Shown one piece after another: positions 7,401-16,500 of a DNA stretch of 20,251 nucleotides. Where the stretch lies: positions 1 to 20,251 of IMG/VR virus record IMGVR_UViG_3300042868_009645. One strand, written 5' to 3'. The translations under genes and the position numbers were made by a program. The notes beneath the pieces were generated by a model. That model was not told the origin of the DNA. It saw only the letters and a list, made by a program, of their open reading frames with translations, and made no database searches. The DNA is from a virus. Each line of letters opens with the position of its first letter. The first letter of the stretch is position 1.

Positions 7401-10400
7401 AAATTAGATTCAGAATTTATTGATAAACTAGCAGTATCAACATTTAAAATGGTTGTTGTTGATGAATAAGAACTAGATAATGTATTTTCTGGTTGATATG
7501 GGTTCTCTACATACACTTCTGTTGCAGAATCGTATGGTCCATATTTGTGGTTTTGTTGAGAGAGTCTAAACCTTATGCTTTTTGTGCCCAAAGTGCCAAT
7601 TACTGTTTCTCCTGGAGAAAAAGTACCACTACTCATAGAAACTTCTAAAAGTTTTGGGATTACATAAGAAGTCAAATCTACGTTATCAAAAAAGCAATAA
7701 AATCTAGAAGAAGGCTTTAATCTTCTTGCAATAATTTCAATGTTTCTGGATCTCATTTTTTTAATGATTTCTCTGGAAACTACTCTATCTCCCAAATTAG
7801 TTGAATCAAATTTTTCTGATACTTTATATTGAATACCTTCTCTTGTACTTGTTCCAGTTTTAGTTATTGTTTGGTTATTAAATGTCAAAAAGTCATCTCT
7901 AAATGTAGTTGTATCAGTAACTTGTCTCCTTCCAGATCCGCTTGGATCAAAAGTAGTGTTTCCTAAATTAGTTGTTCCTTGACTAATTCTCCCTATTTCT
8001 GGACCATTGGATATAGTTTCTCCAGTCCAATTTGTTTCCCAAGAATTCCAATCTATTGGAGAGAATCCAGTGTTACTATCAACTCCAAGTTGTTCCATTG
8101 ATTGCTGATAACTTCCCTCAATATCAACTGTTTTTTTTGTTTTTCTTGTTTCTATCCAACTATCAGAAGATGGGTTTAATTCAATAGATCCAATCCAATT
8201 TATAACATGAAAAGGATTTACATTTTCCGATCTTGTAGCAAATATATTTTTTACATACTCCACTTCAGAGTAATTGAGTAGTAACTGACTGCCAACTTTT
8301 TTTATATTTGGTGATCCGAAATCATTTGCAAAACGAAGGTCTGTGTTTGGATTTGATATTGTTCCCAATCCAACAACAGATTCGGATCCTATGAGTAAAT
8401 CAATTGACGTTGTATAGTGCGATGGTCTTAAAATTCCATTTGCAGTATCAATACTTGCTTTGTAATCTCTACTTCTTATTTGACCACCATTATATGATCT
8501 AAAATTATCAACAAAGAAACCACATTTAAATCTATCTAATTTTGTTTGAGGATCACGAATTGAAAGATTCTGAGTATCAGATTCAAGTAGAGATAATGAA
8601 GTATAATATTCTATATTTTTTATTCTATCTTCTAATCTAGAAACATCTCTCATAGTATATCTTTTATGAGAAGATAATATGATAGTTGCATCTGTAGTAC
8701 TATACAAATATGCCGGTAATCTAATCGTTGCAACTTCCAAAGATGAATCCAAAGAATTTGGTTCTTTAGACTCTATGGATGGAATTCCCTTGCTGATAAA
8801 AAATATACCATCTTTATTTAAATATAATTTATCAATTCTTGGCAAATAATACTCATAAGATAAATTAATATCTTTATTATTTGAGAATATATTTTTTGAA
8901 GAATTTATTGATTCAAATTTTCTTGATTCATATTCAAACGGTGAATATGTACCTGAATATGGAGCAACTCTTGGTCTCAAATCAATAACATCACTTAAAC
9001 TATTTGAACCAACAAAAGAAATATCTTTTCCATATCTTTCTTTATCGTATGAATCTACACTAACCAAATCTCCAGCATCTGTTGAATTTATTGTATAGTT
9101 GTTAAAAATTATTTTAAGTTTTTTTGTTGGCGAAGAAAATTCACTTTTTCTAACTATTTTGGAAAAATCTAAGTATTCCACTTTTTGACCTTCATCCAAG
9201 ATATAATTATTTTTTATATTTTTATCACCGGTCAAAATGGAATCTACTTTTCCAGATATCTTTGATTCTTCAAATATGACGTTTTCACCAATGTAAAAAG
9301 AATTTTCGTTTAAGTAGACAAACTCAACTACATTGGTTGAATTGCTTGAAACAACCACTGCTACAGCATTGCTATCATTACCGACAATTCTTTCTCCTTT
9401 AATTAAATTTAAAATATTTGAATTTAAGTTTGTTAATGTTATGTTTGGTAAAATTGGATCTGACGATGTGGATGACTCAAATATCCCAATAATACTTTCT
9501 ACATCTGGAACATTTAATGATATTTCTTTATCTTCAACTCTTAATCCATATATATCACTTTTCGTTAAACCATTAGTAGAAGTGTTTATTCCAGATGAAG
9601 TTTTATTTATAATTAGTGAAGAGCATCTATTGTATATTTTTTTTCTGGAGGAAACATTAATTTTTTTAAATGTCACCGTCAAAGTAGAAGAATTGGAATT
9701 TGGTGTAATACCTTGAATTGATACAGTTCTCCCACTTACGGTTAGTTTTTGGTTATTTAATGGTGGAATAGTTCCATTGGAAAAACTTAAATTGTAATCT
9801 TCTTCATCAAATGGCAATAAAGTTAAATTTGGATCAGTTTCTAAAATTTGTGAATATGATCCCGAAGAAAATGAACTTGATGGAATTTGATATGATTTTC
9901 TTATAATAATTTCAGACCCTGTTAAATCTACCGTTGAAATATTTGAATTATTTAATTTAGAGTACAAAAATGCATTTTGATTATTTAAAACCTCTAATGA
10001 AACTTTTTTAAAGTCATTAACTGCAATATTACTTGCAGGTGAAGTGCCACTACAAATGCCAGAGACTGATGTTGTTGGTATAATTGTTATATTTTTTCCA
10101 GAGGTACTTATTGCGGAAACTTTATTATAAGTTGGGACAATATCCCCTTGTTTTGTGTAAGAAACAACATCACCTACCTTTATTCCCACATAAAAGTTTT
10201 CTTGTCCGGAAGTTACAGTGCCACTAGAACTGATGGAAAATTGTGTTCCAGATGGTGCTAAAAGAGTTTGAACTGAAAGAAGTGGATCTGCAGTGAATGT
10301 TCCTATTCCTGCCGATTCATTGGCAGTAATTTGATGTACATCTGATAGATTATAATCAATTAAACTAGATACATTTCTATTTAAATCCTCTCCATTGGAT

Positions 10401-11968
10401 TTGAGTTGTTCATTTGAAATGAAAGAACCAGATACCTGATATAAAACCAATTCTGAAGAATTTGAAACAGCACTTACTAAATATCCAGAAGCACCACTAC
10501 TCTTTCCTTCTATAAATGCTGGAGTACTTAAAGAAGTTATTGTGGAATTTAAAGTCAATTTTGTGTATGTTTGAACGTCATAAAGAAAAAGTTCAAATTG
10601 AGTAGAAGCATTAGAATATTCAGCATTTTTGAGTTTAAAATCATAAACTCTTGCTATTCCAATTTTAGTTCCAGAAGATACTCCGACTGTTGATGTTCTA
10701 TCACCATAAAGAGAAACCTGAGATGTTGTTCCAAATCCCACTGGAATTGTTCCAAAAACATTATTAACTATAATTTTTCTGCCAACATTAAATGGAATTG
10801 ATGAATTAAAAACTTTTTCAGTTGTTCTTGGTTTTTCTACATCAACACTAATATTACTTATTGTTTCTATTTCATAACCCCTAACATATGCTTTTCCTGG
10901 ACTTATAGACAAACAAGCTAAATCATCAGATGGAACATTTCCCTGAGATGTTTTTTGTTTTTCCGAATATATTCCACTATTTCCTACTTTATCATTCAAT
11001 GAATCTTTCAGAAAAACATTAAATGGTTTGATATAATAATCTCCAGATTCATCATATGTTCTTCTGGCAAATTCATTTTTTAATAAATTATAATCAGAAT
11101 TGTTTACAAATTTAACCAATACACCAGAATCCAATCTCATCAATTCAACAAAATTTTCATCATTAAAATCATCAAGTGGTTTTTTGATTAAAGATAATGA
11201 TATTTTCAATCTATCTGCACCAGGTGCCGAATAATTAGAAAATCCTTGAGCATTATCAAATAAATCACTATAATTATTTGAGGCCACTGCAATTTCTTCA
11301 TCAATGAAAAGACCTACACGGTATGAAGGACTATTTTCATATTGATCCAGTATTGTTGTTTGTTTGGATACCGTTAAAAAAAATCCTCTAATGAAATAAA
11401 CCCCTTCCTCTATTTTTGCCGCAGATCCAATAGAAGTAGAATTTGATATAATTGCAGTTGCAAATGATGTGTTTCTTTGAATTGTAGATAATGTATAATC
11501 TACATCTTCTAGAGAAATTAAATTTTCACCATCAATAAAAGATCTTGTAGTAAAATTACTACTACTTGAATTTTTGTACTTTATATAAAGTGTATAATTT
11601 CCTCGTTCGGATTGTTCATTGGTAATATAGTTTTCTACTACTGCTGTAACACCACTAGTTTCTCCTTGGATACTTTTTCCTACAAATTTTTCTATATACG
11701 AAGAAACAGGAATACCTAAATGAGACTCATCAATTTGAACAGAATAATACTGATCATCGTAACCAATTTGTCCAGGTATTACCATTGAGCCTTCTTTAAA
11801 GAAGTGTTTTCCAAACTTTTCAATTTGATTTTGTAAAATACTTTGGAGTGTTGTTAATTCTCTTGATTGTATTGGAGTTCCTGGTTTAAATAATACTTTC
11901 TGATATCCTTTCTGATCAGAAAAATCATCAAAATATGGGGATACATTTAAATTTGTATTTTGTGGCAT
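4493..11968 (-). CDS. giant DUF4815 virion structural protein (baseplate/fibre, gp9-gp12 position)
   Basis: A single open frame of 2491 residues, more than a third of the window. The N-terminus (NLNVSPYFDDFSDQKGYQKV, then RELTTLQSILQNQIEKFGKH and KEGSMVIPGQ) is the signature of DUF4815 proteins of marine T4-like phages. A second landmark near residue 1104 (YTMRDVSRLEDRIKNIEYYT, then SLSLLESDTQNL) suggests the DUF4815 region covers roughly residues 1-1200. Further on come RFYCFFDNVDLTSYVIPKLL (~1426), DPLAQSFEVADRNGVFITKC (~1660) with jelly-roll-like strands, a GGSGYKIGD unit (~1950), an RGIDGT...H module (~2120) and a C-terminal beta domain ending VPYIKDLRIIATI. It has no T4 counterpart that I can recognise. 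It lies between gp8 and gp13, where T4 has gp9-gp12, so it probably forms peripheral baseplate or fibre attachment structure. It starts 5 bases after gp8; a GGAG at 11980-11983 may be its ribosome site. An alternative label used for such genes is gp10-like wedge. Confidence 0.85.
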   Translation of the reverse strand: MPQNTNLNVSPYFDDFSDQKGYQKVLFKPGTPIQSRELTTLQSILQNQIEKFGKHFFKEGSMVIPGQIGYDDQYYSVQIDESHLGIPVSSYIEKFVGKSIQGETSGVTAVVENYITNEQSERGNYTLYIKYKNSSSSNFTTRSFIDGENLISLEDVDYTLSTIQRNTSFATAIISNSTSIGSAAKIEEGVYFIRGFFLTVSKQTTILDQYENSPSYRVGLFIDEEIAVASNNYSDLFDNAQGFSNYSAPGADRLKISLSLIKKPLDDFNDENFVELMRLDSGVLVKFVNNSDYNLLKNEFARRTYDESGDYYIKPFNVFLKDSLNDKVGNSGIYSEKQKTSQGNVPSDDLACLSISPGKAYVRGYEIETISNISVDVEKPRTTEKVFNSSIPFNVGRKIIVNNVFGTIPVGFGTTSQVSLYGDRTSTVGVSSGTKIGIARVYDFKLKNAEYSNASTQFELFLYDVQTYTKLTLNSTITSLSTPAFIEGKSSGASGYLVSAVSNSSELVLYQVSGSFISNEQLKSNGEDLNRNVSSLIDYNLSDVHQITANESAGIGTFTADPLLSVQTLLAPSGTQFSISSSGTVTSGQENFYVGIKVGDVVSYTKQGDIVPTYNKVSAISTSGKNITIIPTTSVSGICSGTSPASNIAVNDFKKVSLEVLNNQNAFLYSKLNNSNISTVDLTGSEIIIRKSYQIPSSSFSSGSYSQILETDPNLTLLPFDEEDYNLSFSNGTIPPLNNQKLTVSGRTVSIQGITPNSNSSTLTVTFKKINVSSRKKIYNRCSSLIINKTSSGINTSTNGLTKSDIYGLRVEDKEISLNVPDVESIIGIFESSTSSDPILPNITLTNLNSNILNLIKGERIVGNDSNAVAVVVSSNSTNVVEFVYLNENSFYIGENVIFEESKISGKVDSILTGDKNIKNNYILDEGQKVEYLDFSKIVRKSEFSSPTKKLKIIFNNYTINSTDAGDLVSVDSYDKERYGKDISFVGSNSLSDVIDLRPRVAPYSGTYSPFEYESRKFESINSSKNIFSNNKDINLSYEYYLPRIDKLYLNKDGIFFISKGIPSIESKEPNSLDSSLEVATIRLPAYLYSTTDATIILSSHKRYTMRDVSRLEDRIKNIEYYTSLSLLESDTQNLSIRDPQTKLDRFKCGFFVDNFRSYNGGQIRSRDYKASIDTANGILRPSHYTTSIDLLIGSESVVGLGTISNPNTDLRFANDFGSPNIKKVGSQLLLNYSEVEYVKNIFATRSENVNPFHVINWIGSIELNPSSDSWIETRKTKKTVDIEGSYQQSMEQLGVDSNTGFSPIDWNSWETNWTGETISNGPEIGRISQGTTNLGNTTFDPSGSGRRQVTDTTTFRDDFLTFNNQTITKTGTSTREGIQYKVSEKFDSTNLGDRVVSREIIKKMRSRNIEIIARRLKPSSRFYCFFDNVDLTSYVIPKLLEVSMSSGTFSPGETVIGTLGTKSIRFRLSQQNHKYGPYDSATEVYVENPYQPENTLSSSYSSTTTILNVDTASLSINSESNFYGSLIQGMQIVGQTSNAIATVSEIRLVSDFSGVFIGSVLIPDSTIPSTPSFETGTKTLVLTTSSTNSTVVTSNESTAETNFYSEGTLDNVENSTLRIRNANIERLPQSETILASETETRLVSSNTSENRTTTSQRWVDPLAQSFEVADRNGVFITKCDIFFKTKDTKGVPVTLQIRSMRDGTPTQEILPFGEIVLNTSDVNISEDGTVPTTFTFPSPIYLESVGSGYAIVLVSSSNEYNVWISRMGETDISTIDKPDSEKIIVSQQPTLGSLFKSQNGSTWEPSQLEDLKFTLYRADFVTSPASIRFYNPELAVGNNQIISLRPNPINTNSNSALIGIGTSLSPVQQSSLVIGNTISQTTNTNFTGKLKSLVGAVGINSELTLTNTGMGFTSGPKLYSNINLKTLTGFGNNAKVNLFVSGGVAVAATVTDGGSGYKIGDTLTVNSSDTDGFGKNLILTIPNSSGIISSFNSIIVDNIQGKVNTSGSYSLTNNGSEITNATATSSIELTNGLYFKVNHNNHGMYAANNQVILSGIESDYSPETLVSDYSATSTDNIVVSSGSIFSTFENVGVASTNPGYILIDQEIIKYTGVSGNSLTGITGNRGIDGTIPTLHKAKSLVFKYEMNGISLRRINKTHTFTDVDVSNYPIEMDSYYLKIDTSSKTGTDRTTGSAVGPELFFNQSKSCGSYLTNTPQLNSINGQKATQNLVFNSIRPNIVTMLPDTTSISAKLRTTSATSVNGNELSFIDSGFTDISLNSNNEFNSLKMICSKVNEEFYLSSLPGNKSLTIEMSLQTKDSKVSPVIDFDRVSLITTMNRIDTPIKNYLTDPRVNQLTGDPNSAIYLSKIVKLEKSSDNLKVLFDAYRHQSNDIRVLYRLFRNDTPDEQQIFEFFPGYDNLDQNGNIVDSSKNNGRPDRFVQSSNTINDYGNYEFTAKNLPLFNGFQIKIIMTGTNQAQVPYIKDLRIIATI

Positions 11969-11973
11969 TTTAC

Positions 11974-13545
11974 TTAAAACTCCAGGACGATTTTAATATC
12001 TTCTTTTTGGCTTTTTGATCTTGGTACAGGGAATCTATTGTCAATGTATATAATTTCACCGGATTTATTATTATATTCAGACGATGAAATGCCAGACGTA
12101 AAATAACTTCCCAATTGGTATGTAGTATTATTTATTACTGTACTTAATCCAGTAAATCCACTATCAATTGTTAATGAAGAACCATTCATTGAAGATCCAA
12201 CAATTGTTAAACTTCCACCAGAACCAGGAGAAGATGTGAATTGATTTATGTTATATCCAACACCCTCAGTTGCTAGTCCTACAGGTTGATAGTATTTCAA
12301 AACTCCTGTGACATTATCCCAAGCAGCAACAAAACCTATTGCAGTAACTCCAGTACTTACTTGTTGAGTAATTACTGAATCTACTGCATAAGTTGTTGTA
12401 CTAGTTGCTGAACCAGTCAATTTCAATGCTTTCATCGCACTTACTTCGGCAGTTTCTAATTTTTCTACAGCACTTCCACTTTTAGTTGGATTTTTTATAA
12501 TTCCAATTCTAGCAAAATCATTTCCTATAATTGTATCTGGATTTGTAGAATCTGTAGAAAATCTTGAATAAACTAATGCCCTATATGCACCCAACTCTCT
12601 ATAAATATCATATCCGTGACCACCTTTTGGTGGAACAATAACTTCAAATGTAGCATTTGTTCCAGTATTACTTAAATTTTGTGTTATTGAAGGTGCTCCT
12701 GGTTCAAATTTGATTATACCTTTTGTGTATCCAGTTCCACCATCACTCACAAAAATATCAGAAACTTTCCCAAAAGAATCTACCGTAATTGTTGCCTTTC
12801 CTCCAGTCCCATCTCCAAGAATAGGAATATTTGTAAAAGTTTGAGAAATTGGACTATACCCAGAACCTCTATTTTTGATATTAATGATTTCTATTTTTCC
12901 ATCAATTGCATTATTTTTTGTTGATATACTCTCTCCGACTGTTCCCCAATCTTCTGGAACTGGAATAAACTCAATAGAATCAAATTTTACAATTTCTGAT
13001 GGTTTAATTGTATAAAGATATTTCCAAATATATCCATCTCCACTAGTTCCTGCTGGTCTTGGTTCCAAATCAACAAAAGTTGGTTGATCTACAGATGGCC
13101 TACCTCTAGAATTTTCTGGATTTGCTCCATTTTGTAAACAAATATAAACCCTCAAATCTTCATTAATTACATAATAATTAGCATCATACAATGAAGAAGA
13201 GTTTGTAATTGGTGATAAATTATAGATTGAATAATCGTGCCTATACATCTCATAGCTTGAACCAGATTCCCAGACAACCTTTCTAATCATTCTTCTCACA
13301 TCACTCTGAGTCACCTTTTTCATTGATATGATGGTTTCTTTTATTTTATTTTCTTCTTCAAAACCATCAAGTGGTGGTGGGGGATTTGCTCCCCACTCGG
13401 CAATTCCATTTGCTTGTGGATTTAGAGCATTTGGTTGTCCAATGAAGGTATAATATGTATTGCTGGTGTTTCCAACTGCAATAAGACTTTTAGTAAAAGT
13501 CTCAGCATTCATAACTCTAAATTGGTCAGATATAATCGCAGGCAT
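11974..13545 (-). CDS. 8: baseplate wedge protein gp8 with beta-repeat insertions
   Basis: In T4, gp8 (334 residues) is a dimeric wedge protein of the baseplate, binding gp10, gp7 and gp6. Here it has 523 residues. Conserved parts are the start PAIISDQFRVMNAETFTKSL, WESGSSYEMYRHDYS, YYVINEDLRVYICLQNGANP, TSGDGYIWKYLYTIKPSEIV, GHGYDIYRELGAYRALVYSR and the terminal GEIIYIDNRFPVPR followed by EDIKIVLEF. The additional length comes from a GGxGY insertion (NRGSGYSPIS near residue 225, DGGTGYTKGI near 267) and a second looser one around residues 370-490 (GVGYNINQ, then Gly/Ser-rich strands). Both are flanked by conserved gp8 sequence, so they decorate rather than interrupt the fold. A candidate late promoter at 13567-13574 lies 21 bases before its ATG and would serve gp8, the DUF4815 gene and the 66-aa gene. 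Confidence 0.93.
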   Translation of the reverse strand: MPAIISDQFRVMNAETFTKSLIAVGNTSNTYYTFIGQPNALNPQANGIAEWGANPPPPLDGFEEENKIKETIISMKKVTQSDVRRMIRKVVWESGSSYEMYRHDYSIYNLSPITNSSSLYDANYYVINEDLRVYICLQNGANPENSRGRPSVDQPTFVDLEPRPAGTSGDGYIWKYLYTIKPSEIVKFDSIEFIPVPEDWGTVGESISTKNNAIDGKIEIINIKNRGSGYSPISQTFTNIPILGDGTGGKATITVDSFGKVSDIFVSDGGTGYTKGIIKFEPGAPSITQNLSNTGTNATFEVIVPPKGGHGYDIYRELGAYRALVYSRFSTDSTNPDTIIGNDFARIGIIKNPTKSGSAVEKLETAEVSAMKALKLTGSATSTTTYAVDSVITQQVSTGVTAIGFVAAWDNVTGVLKYYQPVGLATEGVGYNINQFTSSPGSGGSLTIVGSSMNGSSLTIDSGFTGLSTVINNTTYQLGSYFTSGISSSEYNNKSGEIIYIDNRFPVPRSKSQKEDIKIVLEF

Positions 13546-13566
13546 TTTATGAAAAATACTTTTTTT

Positions 13567-13574
13567 TATTTATC
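13567..13574 (-). promoter_or_regulatory. candidate late promoter GATAAATA before gp8
   Basis: The minus strand reads GATAAATA, matching NATAAATA, starting 1 base after the stop codon of the 1670-aa gene (TAG at 13576-13578) and ending 21 bases before the gp8 ATG. A run of seven A follows it on the coding strand. Position and sequence both fit a late promoter; activity is inferred. Confidence 0.55.
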
Positions 13575-13575
13575 T

Positions 13576-16500
13576 CTAAATTAAACCACGAGTTCTATAA
13601 ACTTCTGGTGCAGTTGATAATCCAATCAATCCGTTTCTGGTATTTGCATCAAATTGTTTTGGATTTTCTCTTGCTCTATTTTGATAATCATATATTTGAC
13701 CCCAAGTATATCTTCCATAGAATCCAGTAGTATTAATTCCTGTACTGATTGCTTTATCCACTCCACCAGGAACTACAATAAAATCACACCTAACAGTCAC
13801 AATACCAGTATTGGTATTAGAAATTACGTTTTCTACTCTATATAATCCATCAATAGTGTTTGTGGAAACACCAGAAGAACCAACAATTATTCCAGTTGAT
13901 GTTGTAATTCCAGTAAGAGCATAACCAGTTATTACATTACTATCAAAAATTACAAAATAATCACCAACATTTAACTGACTACGATTAATTCCAAATACAT
14001 TGAGGGAAGAATAACCAATACCTAAAAGACTATTGTTATAATTTTCTGATTCTAAAATAAATTCAAGTGATGATTGTCCAATTCCTATAGTGTTGATTCC
14101 AACAATCTTACCAAAATCACCTTTTGCTTTTATTGAAATAATTTTTTCTTTATTTGGTTTAATGCTTTCAAAAATAACAGGTGGTGCTGTAGTTTGAGAG
14201 TACCCAAAACCACCATTTGTTATAGTGACTGATGAAACAGAGTCATTCGTTGTAGTTGAAGTTGCAGTTGCTCTATTATATGATGGATTAGCATACATTA
14301 CTGTTCCTGCAACCCCAACAACAATAGTTATGGAATTGGAATTTAGATTTGGTATATAAACTATATCTTTAATCGGATTATTTTGGTTTGTTGTTCTCTT
14401 CTCCCAATAAGAAAGATTTAATGAATAGTACAAGTCACCATTAGTATCTAAAATAACGTAAATTCCATCAAAATATTTAATGTTCTTAATATTTGTAGAA
14501 ATATTTAAATTTTGAATCAAAGACCAATTTATGCCAGTCTCAGATGTTGCTATAGTTGAATTATTTCCAACAACTATAAATTTAGAACCATCCCAAATAA
14601 CCTTATTTAAATTTTCATTAGTAAATTTAGTAATAGATTTCCAAACATTTTCAGTTATTGAGTAAGAAATTCTACCATTATCTCCAACTGTAACAAATAA
14701 TGAATTATTATTACTTATACTGTTTAAATTATTTTCTGTATTAAAGTTATTTTTTATAAATTGAGTGGAAGCAGTCCCAACAGAAGAAAAAATATACGTA
14801 GATCCAACTGCAACAAAAGTATCTTTTGTTGATGAGTATGAAATATCATTAAACTCACCATTAAACAAACTTTTTTCTGTCTCAATCTCATCATTTAAAT
14901 CAACATTACTGGAATCTGAAAATATTCTTTGTACCAAATTATATTCAGTCCAAGAAGACAATCCAACAGATTTGATAATTTTTCCAGTATTCCCTACAGC
15001 AACATAAGTATTTGAAGTTGATGCAAAAGATATTGAGTTAAATGATACTGTTGTGCCAAATCCAACATTAGAAGTGGTCCACAATTTGCCATCTTCACTA
15101 ATTCCCAATAGACTACTGCTTCCAATAGCAACAAATTTATTTCCATAAATGACTGAATTAAAACTAAAAGAAGTGTTTATTCCAGTAGTTTTTTGCCAAT
15201 TATAAATTGGATCTTTTTTAACTATAAATGCCGAAGATATAGAAATATCTGGTTGACTTGAAGGTTCATATCCAGAACCACCACTAGTAATTGAGACACC
15301 AGAAATCGTTGATGCTGCTGATACTACAGCCGTACCAGTGGAAATTGTAAAATCTTTATTTGATATCAATACAACATCTCTTAGTTCTTCTTTTAAATTT
15401 AAATTTTCATCTATAGAAAATAAAGGAAATGCATTATTTACATAAATTTTTGTATCTGTTTTTGATACTGATTTAATTATTTGAGTTTTTGGAGTTACCC
15501 TTGATTTTAAATCTGGTCGTTGTTTAGAATATAAGACCCCATTAATAATTCTATCTTTTGTTTGTTTTGTCCATTTTAATGGTCTTGATTTTTTTGGATC
15601 AGTATTTATTCCCAAACTATCATAAGTAAAAGTATCAAACTGATCTGAAGAAATAATCTTTTTAATTACTCTTTCAAATTGTTCTCTTTGTGTCAGTTCA
15701 AATTTGTTTTGTTGTATTTGAATTATATCTCCTTCTTTTAATGTTTTTGGTGGGTCAACTTGGTCTACGTCTAAATCTGAACCTCTATAGAATAAAATTA
15801 AACATTTTGAGTCTTTTTTTGGTGCTTCTGTAAAGATTATTCTGGAACCAACTATTTTATAAGATAAATTTGGAACTTGTATAATATCGTTAATAAACAC
15901 AAAGAAATTATTCTCAACTTTTAAATCTGATAATGGACTTGTTTTTAATGAAATTGATTCTTTATCTATCAGCAAATCAAATTTTCTCTTTGTTCCTGTA
16001 AAATATTTTGATGGATCATCAAATTTAATAAATTGGCCAGGATAAAACCCTCCAAATTTATCAGTAAATGTTTCTTCAATAGTAATTCTAAATTCACTAA
16101 AACCAGCACCAACAGTTGGATTGGTTGTAATTCCTGGAACAACTAAAATTTCACCAACTTTATAACCACTTCCTGGATCTTCTAAAGTAAAACCAGTTAC
16201 ACTGGAACCATTTCCAACAATTACTGATACTTTTGCCCCTTCTCCACTTCCTGTTGAAATTCCTGCATAAGTTGTACTCAAATCACTATAGTTTGGTGGA
16301 ATTGGTATGTTTATTTGTGGAAGTATATTTGTAGTATAACCAGTTCCTGCATTTACTATGCTCAGAGAAGTTACCGTTCCTCCAGTACCGATTGTCGCAG
16401 TAATCGTAGCACCAGATCCAACTGTTGAAGCAATACTAATCACAGGAGCAGTTCTATAACCACTTCCTGCCCCAGTTAAAGAAATACTTGATATTGTGCC

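Noticed and set aside
13551-13570. Intrinsic terminator after the 1670-aa gene (A/T run at the gp8 junction)
   Set aside because: The run has no stable GC-containing hairpin before it and lies beside a late-promoter-like octamer; AT-rich composition explains it.
14290-15205. Beta-propeller as an active sialidase or as a photosystem assembly (Ycf48) gene
   Set aside because: It has no separate start or stop and lies in frame within the structural protein. Catalytic residues of a sialidase are not evident, and resemblance to Ycf48-type propellers is only in the blade pattern.
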